Positions 39,561 to 49,200 of a stretch of DNA of 64,000 nt are shown piece after piece. The notes under the pieces were generated by a model. That model saw nothing but the letters and a program-made list of their open reading frames with translations, had not been told where the DNA came from and ran no database searches. A program made the translations under genes and the position numbers. Origin of the DNA: Xenorhabdus ehlersii (lineage in GTDB: Bacteria > Pseudomonadota > Gammaproteobacteria > Enterobacterales > Enterobacteriaceae); NCBI RefSeq assembly GCF_003610465.1, contig NZ_RAQI01000002.1:496001-560000 (forward strand), given 5' to 3'. Within the stretch, counting starts at the first letter, position 1. Each line of letters starts with the position of its first letter.

Positions 39561-42500
39561 GTATGGGGACAGTACCTTTGTCGTACCACCCAATCTTATT
39601 CCCGAAGGCTGCACGGCCATCACCCCCGATATGTTGCCACTGGTTTCGCTTTCCCAATCTGAGATTGATGCCATCGTTGATACCGTTTCCGGCGGAACAA
39701 GTAATATACAGGATATCTATCCACTGGCCCCGTTGCAGGAAGGCATTCTGTTTCATTACCGAATGCAGGCACAAGGTGATACCTATCTGTTACAGAGCTT
39801 GTTTGCGTTCAATTCTCGTGATCGTCTCGATAGCTTTCTGGCTGCCTTGCAACAGGTTATCAACCGCCATGATATCCTGCGTACGGCGGTTTATTGGCAA
39901 GGACTGGAACAGCCGGTTCAGGTAGTTTGGCGCCAGGCACAACTGGATATCAAGGTTTTTACCCCAACGTCTACGCCAAATGATGTGGAAGACGACATTT
40001 CAGCACAGTTACAGGCTTACACTGATCCGCGCCAGCACCGTATCAATTTGAACCGTGCCCCCCTCTTTGCCACTGATATTGCCCATGATCCGCTACAGGA
40101 TGAATGGCTGCTGGCCTTGCGTTTCCATCATCTGGTCAGCGACCATATGACACTGGATCTGATTTTTGCTGAAATAGCACTAATATTGCAAGGACAGCAA
40201 ATACTGCCTACGGTACTGCCCTATCGCAACTTTATCGCCCAAACCCTGAACGTACCAGCCGCAAAATATGAAGCCTATTTTCGTGCTCAACTCGCCGATA
40301 TTGATACACCGACGGCACCATTCGGTGTGCTGTCGATACCGGATAACCAAACATTACGCGAGAGTAACGCCATCACCGAAGCCCGCCTTCCTCTTGCCCC
40401 TGAGCTGGCGGAAGCCATTCGCAGCCAGGCTCGGCGCTTAGGGATCAGCCCAAGTGTCCTGTTTCATGTGGCCTGGGCGCAGGTATTGGCTCATACCAGT
40501 GGTCGTGACGATGTCGTTTTTGGTTCCGTACTATTGGGCCGTCTGCAAAGCGGTGCGGGTGCCGGCCAAACACTGGGCATGTTTATCAATACCCTGCCAG
40601 TGCGTGTCTCCCTGGCTGATCGCAATGTGCAAACAGTGGTGCAAGCCACCTACGATAACTTGATGTCACTACTGGAACATGAACAGGCACCACTGGCGCT
40701 GGCACAAAGTTGTAGTGGTATCGCGCCACCCATACCGCTGTTCAGCTCCTTGCTTAATTACCGTCACTCCCAGCCCAATGAAGCGAATGCGGTTAATATC
40801 TGGTCAGACATGCGCGTCATCGCAACACAGGAACGAACCAACTATCCCATTACGCTATCGGTAGACGACTTAGGTGTTGGTTTTCACCTGACCACCCACA
40901 CTGTGGCCGATATCGATCCAGTTCGTGTAACCCATTATCTGCTGACAGCCATTAGTGGCCTGATCGATGCTTTGGTACATAATCCGCAACAAATGATTTT
41001 GGCCGTGCCAATCTTACCGACGGCAGAGCGGCAACAAGTGCTGGCAGGTTTTAACGACAACCAAACCGATTTCCCACAAGGTGCGCTAATCCACCAACTA
41101 TTTGAAGCACAGGCTGAACAGCATGCTGATACCATCGCTGTCGTCTACGAAAACCAGACACTGAGCTATGGAAAACTGAACCAACGTGTCAATCGTCTGG
41201 CACACCACTTGATTGCACTGGGAGTGCGGCCGGATGATCGGGTGGCAATTTGTGCCGAACGCAGTCTGGACACCATTGTAGGATTACTCGGCATCCTTAA
41301 GGCTGGCGGAGCTTATGTCCCGCTCGATCCCGCTTATCCAACTGAACGACTGGCCTATATGCTCGAAGATGCCACCCCGGTGGTATTACTGACCCAGACA
41401 GCACAGCTGGACCGGCTGCACAGCAGCGTACCTGCAACTGTGCCTATAGTCGTGCTTGATGCCCAGAAAACGTTACTAGAGGAACAACCGACTCATAACC
41501 CTAATTTACAGGCACGGCACCTGACATCACAAAATTTGGCCTATGTGATCTATACCTCTGGCTCTACCGGGCAACCCAAAGGCGTGATGGTCGAACACCG
41601 CAGTGTTAATCGGCTGGTTATCAATAGTGCTTATGCCGATATCGTAGCCCACGACTGCGTTGCCCATTGTGCCAATATTGCTTTTGATGCCTCGACCTGG
41701 GAAATCTGGTCTGCCCTGCTCAATGGGGCGCGCCTGCATGTCGTTCCGCAATCTGAGTTGCTCGATCCAGTACGTTTCTGCGATTCATTGATCAAGGGAC
41801 GCGTCACCGCTCTCTGGTTGACGGTGGGCTTGTTCAACGAATATCTCGATAGCCTCAATTCCCTGTTTGGGCAATTGCGTTACTTGCTTGTCGGCGGCGA
41901 TGTGCTCGATCGGAGGAAAATACAACAGGTGCAATTGGCTGCGTCACAACCCGTACACCTGATTAACGGATATGGTCCAACGGAAACCACCACGTTTGCC
42001 ACCACCTACGAGATTACTTCCCCCGTGGATGTAACCCGTTCCATTCCTATTGGCCGCCCGATTGCCAATACCCAAGTTTATATTCTGGATGCACGTGGTC
42101 AGCCTGTTCCTCTTGGTGTTACCGGAGAAATTCATATCGCTGGTGTCGGTGTTGCTCGCGGTTACCTAAATCGTCCTGAACTGACTGCCGAACGTTTCCT
42201 TACCGATCCGTTCTCCCAGAACCCAGATGCCCGCATGTACAAAACCGGCGATCTGGGTCGTTGGCGGCCCGATGGCAATATCGAATACCTTGGTCGCAAT
42301 GATTTCCAAGTCAAGTTGCGTGGCTTCCGCATTGAACCCGGCGAGATTGAAGCCACGTTAATGCAATGTGATGGGGTGCATGAGGCTATCGTTTTTATGC
42401 GTGAAGGTACTCATCTTGACAACACGGAAAACCAGAGACGTCTGGTCGCCTACCTGATCCCCCAAACCGATGTTGAACTGGTGCCGGCAGAACTGCGTCA

Positions 42501-42978
42501 GCAACTTGCTCAGCATCTCGCTGACTATATGCTGCCCAGTGCGTTTGTCATTTTGGACACTTTCCCACTGACGCCCAATGGCAAACTTGACCGTCAGGCA
42601 CTCCCTGAACCTGATGCGTCCGCTGTGGTTGTACGCCACTATGAAGCACCGATCAGTGAGGAAGAAATTATTCTGGCTCGAATCTGGCAAGACTTGCTGG
42701 GATTGGAGCGAATCGGTCGCCACGATAACTTTTTTGAACTTGGCGGCCACTCATTGATGATCGCGCAATTAGCAACACGCATACAAGATGAATTTCTGGT
42801 CGATATCCCTATCTCCTCGTTGTTTCTTTCTCCTCAATTGGCGGAACAGGCCGGCATCATCCTTACCACCCAACTGGATGCTATAGGGAACAGCAATATT
42901 GAATCACTCGAGAACGAACTGGATTTAATGTCAACCGAAGAATTAATGGCAATTTTAAGCGGAGACAGCAACAAATGA
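36283..42978 (+). CDS. xabB: Two-module NRPS, XabB-like (xenoamicin-type)
   Basis: A 2231-residue synthetase: C-A-T, C/E-A-T. The N-terminus (MNINDLKRAVLEKRLEEQLK) is a helix that probably docks onto the XabA tail and is very like the XabC N-terminus. C8 has HHIITDGWS. A8 and A9 share the pocket DAWWLGGTFK (Val type), and their cores are nearly the same sequence. A8 has TSGSTSQPKG, with Ser in place of the last Gly of the P-loop-like motif. The dual C9 has FHYRMQAQGD, departing from HHLxxxxGD, with HHLVSDH intact. T8 and T9 have GGHSLMI. The start is at TAATG on the xabA stop; the end overlaps xabC by ATGA. The protein tail is DLMSTEELMAIL. Confidence 0.85.
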   Translation: MTKFNMNINDLKRAVLEKRLEEQLKTRGDQQQPAFIKPADRHQPLPLSFAQQRLWFISQLDPAASQAYHLPVTLRLTGQLDCQALKTSLDRLIARHESLRTRFVLIEGQPCQHIDPADIGFALSCHDLRPLDPALRTQRVAELADIEAQAAFDFAQGPLIRGQLLQLADDEHVLLLTLHHIITDGWSVGVLVQELGTFYRTALDGHHGDPLPPLPIQYADYAVWQQEQLQGTAFTAQRDFWCAQLADAPALLTLPTDRPRPAVQTYAGNRVPVHVDADLLASLKVLGQRHNTTLFMTVLSAWSLVLARLSGQDEIVIGIPVANRPQHELEGLIGFFVNTLALRVTFHDGFNVADLLAQVRERALAAYAHQDLPFEQVVEALQPERSLSYNPLFQVMLALNNTPTQALALPGLQLMTIAQDHRNAHFDLTLSLSETETDLIGELEYATDLFDTATVERMVGYLTHVLTAMVTDETQRITTLPMLPASERQQLLVDFNATQADFPQDALIHQLFEAQAAQHPDTLAVVYEDQLLSYGELNQRANQLAHYLITLGVHQDDRVAICAERSLDTIVGLLGILKAGGAYVPLDPAYPAERLAYMLEDATPVILLTQTAQFDRLYDSVPATVPVIVLDAQKTLLEIQPTHNPRAHSLGLTSRHLAYVIYTSGSTSQPKGVMVEHRSVNRLVINSAYADIGTHDCVAHCANIAFDASTWEIWSALLNGARLHVVPQSVLLNPTHFCNTLIKGGVTALWLTVGLFNEYLDSLRPLFGQLRYLLTGGDVLDPRKIQQVKLTESQPAHLINGYGPTETTTFATTYEITSPIDVTRSIPVGCPIANTRIYILDAQGQPVPVGVAGEIYIGGIGVARGYLNRPELTTERFLADPFALEPDARMYKTGDLARWLPDGNIEYLGRNDFQVKLRGFRIELGEIEIQLRQCHGVREAVVLAREDEPGQKRLVAYLLPQTGIELVPSDLRHQLSQYLTEYMLPSAFVILDAFPLTPNGKLDRQALPAPDLSAVVTRSYAAPVGEREIALVQIWQKLLGLKQISRHDHFFELGGHSLMIVSLIEELRSIGWKLEVRSVFASPVLADMAQAIQYGDSTFVVPPNLIPEGCTAITPDMLPLVSLSQSEIDAIVDTVSGGTSNIQDIYPLAPLQEGILFHYRMQAQGDTYLLQSLFAFNSRDRLDSFLAALQQVINRHDILRTAVYWQGLEQPVQVVWRQAQLDIKVFTPTSTPNDVEDDISAQLQAYTDPRQHRINLNRAPLFATDIAHDPLQDEWLLALRFHHLVSDHMTLDLIFAEIALILQGQQILPTVLPYRNFIAQTLNVPAAKYEAYFRAQLADIDTPTAPFGVLSIPDNQTLRESNAITEARLPLAPELAEAIRSQARRLGISPSVLFHVAWAQVLAHTSGRDDVVFGSVLLGRLQSGAGAGQTLGMFINTLPVRVSLADRNVQTVVQATYDNLMSLLEHEQAPLALAQSCSGIAPPIPLFSSLLNYRHSQPNEANAVNIWSDMRVIATQERTNYPITLSVDDLGVGFHLTTHTVADIDPVRVTHYLLTAISGLIDALVHNPQQMILAVPILPTAERQQVLAGFNDNQTDFPQGALIHQLFEAQAEQHADTIAVVYENQTLSYGKLNQRVNRLAHHLIALGVRPDDRVAICAERSLDTIVGLLGILKAGGAYVPLDPAYPTERLAYMLEDATPVVLLTQTAQLDRLHSSVPATVPIVVLDAQKTLLEEQPTHNPNLQARHLTSQNLAYVIYTSGSTGQPKGVMVEHRSVNRLVINSAYADIVAHDCVAHCANIAFDASTWEIWSALLNGARLHVVPQSELLDPVRFCDSLIKGRVTALWLTVGLFNEYLDSLNSLFGQLRYLLVGGDVLDRRKIQQVQLAASQPVHLINGYGPTETTTFATTYEITSPVDVTRSIPIGRPIANTQVYILDARGQPVPLGVTGEIHIAGVGVARGYLNRPELTAERFLTDPFSQNPDARMYKTGDLGRWRPDGNIEYLGRNDFQVKLRGFRIEPGEIEATLMQCDGVHEAIVFMREGTHLDNTENQRRLVAYLIPQTDVELVPAELRQQLAQHLADYMLPSAFVILDTFPLTPNGKLDRQALPEPDASAVVVRHYEAPISEEEIILARIWQDLLGLERIGRHDNFFELGGHSLMIAQLATRIQDEFLVDIPISSLFLSPQLAEQAGIILTTQLDAIGNSNIESLENELDLMSTEELMAILSGDSNK
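39560..42978 (+). other. NRPS module 9: dual C/E-A(Val type)-T
   Basis: The C domain has HYRMQAQGD where HHLLQxQGD is expected, with the main HHLVSDH site kept. The pocket is DAWWLGGTFK. The A domain ends with a slightly longer loop (REGTHLDNTENQRR) and has IEPGEIE. T9 is followed by the docking tail. Confidence 0.5.
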
Positions 42979-45900
42979 TAAGGAATAACATGAACCGCGA
43001 TAACCTGAAACGTGCTGTTTTACAAAAGAAAATTAAAGAGCAATTACGACATAACAAGCATCATCAGAAGCGGCCACCCATCAAGCAGGCAGCCCGTGAT
43101 CTTCCTCTGCCATTGTCCTTCGCCCAGCAGCGGCTGTGGTTCCTTAACCAACTCGATCCTGTCGCCAGTTTGGCCTATCATCTTTCAATAGCGCTGCGCC
43201 TGACGGGCCAACTTAACCGTGATGCCCTGACTAACACGTTCGAACGCCTGATTGCGCGTCACGAAAGCCTGCGTACCCGCTTTATGCTGATTGAGGGCCA
43301 GCCCTGCCAATACATTGATTCTTCTGATATGGGCTTTACCCTGTCCTGCCATGATCTGCGTCCGTTAGACACCGAAACGCGCACTCACCGTCTCGCCGAA
43401 CTGACCGCCCTTGAAGCACAGACACCTTTCGACCTGACCCAAGGCCCATTGATCCGCGGCCAACTGTTACAACTAACGGATGAAGAACATGTGTTATTGC
43501 TCACCCAGCATCACATCATTTCTGACGGCTGGTCTATCGGGGTGCTGGTGCACGAACTGGGTGCGCTCTATCGTGCGGCTCTCGACAACCATGATGATCC
43601 GCTTCCGTCACTGCCCCTTCAGTATGTTGACTATGCCGTCTGGCAGCGCGAGTGGTTACAAGGCACCGTCCTTGCCAAACAACGCGATTTTTGGTGTACG
43701 CAACTTAAGGGCGCCCCAGCCTTGCTGACACTGCCCACGGATCGGCTACGCCCCTCCGTACAGACTTATGCAGGTAAACAGGTGCTTGTTCAGTTTGATG
43801 CGGCCTTACTGGCATCACTTAAATCATTTGGACAACGGCATCACACGACTCTGTTTATGACTGTACTGGCAGCCTGGAGTATTGTACTCGCCCGACTTAG
43901 TGGACAGAATGACATTGTCATCGGCACGCCAGTCGCCAACCGCCCGCACCGTGAGCTTGAGGGGCTGGTCGGTTTCTTTGTCAATACGCTGGCCTTGCGT
44001 GTCACCTTCAAGGGTAATCTCAATGTGGCGGATTTGCTTGCCCAGATTCGGGAACGGGCGCTTGCCGCCTATGCCCATCAGGATCTGCCTTTTGAACAGG
44101 TGGTGGAAGCGCTCCAGCCTGAACGCAGCCTAAGCTACAGCCCGATCTTCCAAGTGATGTTGGCTTTAAACAATACGCCCGCCAGAACCCTGACGTTACC
44201 GGGCCTCCAACTCACTCAAATTGAACAAGCACGCCACAATACCCACTTCGATATAACCTTGTCGCTGACCGAAACCGAATCGGGTCTGTTCGGCGAACTG
44301 GAATATGCTGTTGATCTGTTTGATCCCTCAACGATAGAGCGTATGGCCGGCTATTTGAAACGGGTACTTGTGGCAATGACAAGAGATGCCGAACAGACTA
44401 TTGCCAGCCTGCCTATATTGTCAGCATCGGAGCGGCACCAATTGTTGGTGGAATTCAACGCCACTCAAACTGATTTCCCACAGGAAGCCCTGATCCATCA
44501 ACTGGTCGAAGCGCAAACTGCACAAACGCCGAATGCGACTGCGGTAGTGTGTGGAGAACAGTCTCTCCGCTATGGGGAATTGAACCGTTATGCCAATCAT
44601 CTGGCTCATCATTTGATTACTCTGGGGGTACATCCAGACGATCGAATCGCTCTCTGTGTCGAACGCAGTTTAGAAATGGTGGTAGGATTGCTGGCTATTC
44701 TCAAGGCAGGTGGCGCTTATGTCCCGCTCGATCCCGCTTATCCAACAAATCGATTAGCCTATATGCTTGAGGATGCAGCTCCCGTCGTGGTCATCACGCA
44801 GAAAAAACTATCCGACAGACTGGCTCACTCTGTACCTACGGTATTCATCGATAATTTACTCGACAATGACAATCACGAACCCTTAAGTCAATCAATAGGC
44901 AATCCCGATGCGCAATCACTGGGCTTAACGTCAAAGCATCTGGCTTACGTGATCTACACGTCAGGCTCCACCGGAGCACCCAAAGGGGTTGCGATTGCCC
45001 ATCGCAATACCGTGAATTTCCTGACCTGGGCTCAACGAGCTTTTCGCCCCGAAGCCTTGGCTCATACCCTGTTCGCGACTTCATTTAATTTTGATTTGTC
45101 CGTGTACGAATGTTTTGCGCCACTGATTTCTGGTGGCACAGTTCATATTGTTCCTGATGCCCTGTCGTTAATCACGACTAAGTCCTCTTCGACAGAACAG
45201 GCGATCAGCCTGATTAATACGGTGCCGTCGGCCATCGCACATTTGAGCGAGACAAACGCCATTCCTCCCACCGTTAAAACCATTAATTTGGCGGGTGAAG
45301 CGTTGAAACCCCATATCGTTGAACATCTGTTTGCCCATTCAGAGGTAGAAGATATCTGCAATCTCTATGGCCCTTCGGAGACGACAACGTATTCAACCTG
45401 GACACGCATGCATCGGACAACAAATGTTGTTTCTCATATTGGCCGCCCCATCGCCAATACCCAGATCTATATCCTTGACGCTACCGGTCAGCCCGTTCCT
45501 CTTGGGGTTAGCGGTGAAATTTATATCGCCGGTGCTGGCGTGGCCCGTGGTTATCTGAATCAGCCTGAACTGACGGCCGAACGCTTCCTAAACGATCCCT
45601 TCTCTTCAGAACCGAACGCGCGTATGTATAAAACCGGCGATCTGGGTCGTTGGCGGCCTGATGGCAATCTCGAATATCTGGGTCGCAATGATTTTCAGGT
45701 CAAACTACGCGGTTTCCGTATCGAACTGGGGGAAATCGAGGCCCAACTCCTGCAATGTGACGGGGTGCGCGAAGCCGTGGTGATTGCCCGTGAAGATGAG
45801 CCGGGGCAGAAACGGCTAGTCGCCTATCTGCGGCCTCTGGATGGTGCCGAGCTGGTGCCGGCCGAATTGCGGCAGCAACTCGCCCAACACCTGGCCGATT

Positions 45901-46245
45901 ATATGTTACCCAGCGCCTTTGTGACATTGGAAACTTTCCCGCTGAATTCTAATGGCAAACTTGACCGTCAGGCCCTGCCTGTCCCCGATACATCTGCGGT
46001 GATAGCTCGCGGCTATGAAACGCCGGTCGGAGAGATAGAAACGTCTTTAGCCCGGATCTGGCAAGATTTGCTGGGACTGGAACGAGTCGGTCGTCATGAC
46101 CATTTCTTTGAACTCGGCGGGCACTCATTGATGATCATCAACCTTATTGAACAACTGCATAACCTGGGTTGGCGGCTTGACGTGCGCAGTGTGTTCGCGA
46201 CCCCGATCCTCAGTGAGCTGGCGCAAACCATCCTGGCATATCAAG
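42975..46245 (+). other. NRPS module 10: C-A(Ala)-T
   Basis: The pocket DLYNNALTYK and the core FNFDLSVYECFAPL are the same as module 2. The T domain (GGHSLMIINLIEQL...LDVRSVF) is of the type preceding dual C/E domains. Confidence 0.6.
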
Positions 46246-49200
46246 ACAATACCTGCACTTTCGACGTGCCACCCCAGCTTATTCCCGCAGGCTGTACTTC
46301 CATTACCCCGGATATGCTGCCACTGGTTTCGTTGCCCCAAAACGAGATTGATGCCATCGTCGCGGCTGTACCGGGAGGAGCCGCCAATGTGCAGGATATC
46401 TATCCACTGGCACCGTTACAGACAGGCATTCTCTTCCAGCACTTGCTACAGACACAAGGTGATGATTATCTGCTGCAAAGCCTGCTCGCGTTCGATACCC
46501 GCGAACGTCTTGATGCCTTTTTAGCTGCACTGCAACACATTATCGATCGCCATGACATTCTGCGAACTGCCGCCTATTGGCAAGATCTGGCCCAGCCAGT
46601 TCAGGTGGTTTGGCGTCAGGCATCGCTGTATATCAATGTCTTCACCCCGACCACGGAAAGCGATGTTTTATCGCAACTACGTGCTGGCACAGATCCGCGT
46701 CAACATCGCCTCGATCTGAGCCGCGCGCCGCTGTTCGCCGCAGATATCGCCCATGATCCTGTACACAATGAGTGGTTGTTATCTTTGCGTTTTCATCATC
46801 TGGTCAGTGACCATATGACACTGGAGCTGATTTTCGCTGAGATTGCCCACGTGTTGCAGGGAAATGCCGCCATGCTGCCCACTGCCTTACCTTATCGCAA
46901 CTTTATTGCCCGGACATTAAGTGGGCCAGTAGCAGAGCATGAAGCCTATTTCCGTGACCAACTGGCTGATATTGAGGAGCCAACCGCTCCCTACGGGATA
47001 CTCAACGTACCCAACGATAATCGGGCTATCAACGAACACAGTCTGCCGCTTGATCCCACTTTGGCAAAGGCGATTCGTTCTCAGGCTCGCCGTTTAGGCA
47101 TCAGTCCCGGCGTCCTGTTTCATGTCGCGTGGGCGCAAGTGTTGGCTCAAACCAGCGGTCATTACGATGTGGTCTTTGGCTCGGTATTATTGGGGCGTTT
47201 GCAGGGGATCGCAGGAGCCAACAAAATATTGGGTATGTTTATTAACACGCTGCCGATACGGATTACTCTGACCGGACTCAGCGTGCAAGAAGTAGTACAG
47301 GCCACCTACCGCAATCTGACCCTGTTATTAGAACATGAACAGGCCCCATTATCGCTGGCACAACGATGCAGTGGCGTGACCCAACCGATACCGTTGTTCA
47401 GTGCCTTATTGAATTATCGTCACAGTCAATCTGGTGAAGTAGAAACGGTCGACTCGGCCTGGACCGGGATACGCATTTTGGCGGCAGAAGAACGAACCAA
47501 CTATCCAATCACGCTATCAGTGGATGATATGGGGGTTGGTTTCCACTTAACTGCCCAAACTGTGACGAATATTGATCCTGCACGCATAACCCATTATCTG
47601 ATCACTGCCATCAGCGGTCTTATTGATGCACTCACTCATAACCCACAGCAACCCATTCTGCACGTGCCGATCCTGCCTGCCCTGGAACAACAACTGCTGG
47701 CAGGCTTCAATGCCACACAAACCGATTTTCCGCAGGATGCCCTGATTCACCAACTGTTTGAAATAGAAGCGATACAGCATCCCGACGCTATCGCCGTGGT
47801 GTCCGGTGAACAGTCACTTAGCTATGGTGAACTCAATCGCCATGCCAATCGTTTAGCGCATCATTTAATGACGTTGGGTGTACGCCCAGACGATCGTGTC
47901 GCGATGAGTGTCGAACGCAGTCTGGAAATGGTGGTTGGTTTGCTTGGTATCCTCAAGGCTGGTGGGGCTTATGTGCCACTTGATCCGGCTTATCCTGCCG
48001 AACGACTGGCCTATATGCTTGAAGACTCGGCACCAGCGGTGGTACTGACCCAAAGAGCATGGCTTGATATTTTTACAAGTACTGAATCAACTGATGCTAT
48101 TCCTATCATCACACTTGATGTCCAAGATTCCGTCATGGAAGCACAGCCAGATCACAATCCAGAGGTATCAGGTCTGACTGCCCATCATCTAGCCTATGTT
48201 GTTTATACCTCTGGCTCCACCGGTCTGCCCAAAGGGGTAATGAGTAGTCACCAAGCCTTATGCAATCGGCTACTGTGGTTCGTCCGAGATATCGCAACCC
48301 CGCCATTAGTTGGAGCGCTGAAAACCAGTATCAGCTTTGTCGATTCAGTCACTGAAACCCTGGGCGTGCTGCTGGCAGGGGGCAAACTGGTAGTTTTTGA
48401 TAACCACGAAGTCAAAGATCCTGTCCGTTTCAGTGAAGGCTTGCAGCGTTTTGATGTTAACTACTTGGTCGTCGTACCTTCCCTCTTGAAAATATTGATA
48501 CAAGGTAGTGATAAACAAGGCGATAAAGGTCATTATCTGAAATCAATTAAAATGTTGATTTGCAGCGGAGAACGGCTTGCACCTGAGTTAGCACAACAAG
48601 TAGTCACTGAGTATCCCTGGCTCCGTCTCCTTAATTTCTATGGTTCGTCCGAGATCAATGGTGATGCCACTTGGTATGAATATTCTGCTCAATCAGGTGT
48701 ACCGCCAGTTTCAGTGATTGGCCGCCCCATCGCCAATACCCAAAGCTACATTCTCGATTCCCAAGGGCAACTCACTCCCTTTGGTGTCACGGGGGAAATT
48801 TATATCGCCGGCGTTGGTCTGGCTCGCGGTTATCTAAACCAACCTGAACTGACCACTGAACGCTTCCTTGCCAATCCGTTTTCTTCAGAATCAGGCGCAC
48901 GTATGTATAAAACCGGTGACCTCGGCCGCTGGTTGCCCGATGGCAACATCGAATACCTTGGCCGCAATGATTTTCAGGTCAAGCTGCGCGGCTTCCGCAT
49001 CGAATTGGGAGAAATAGAGGCACAACTGATGCTGTGTGATGGGGTGCGTGAAGCAGTAGTGATCGCCCGCGAAGATGAACCAGGGCAAAAACAGTTGGTT
49101 GCCTATCTGCGGCCACAGGATGGTGCTGAACTGGTGCCCGCTGAATTGCGTCAGCAACTCAGTCAGTACCTTGCCGATTATATGCTGCCCAGCGCTTTTG

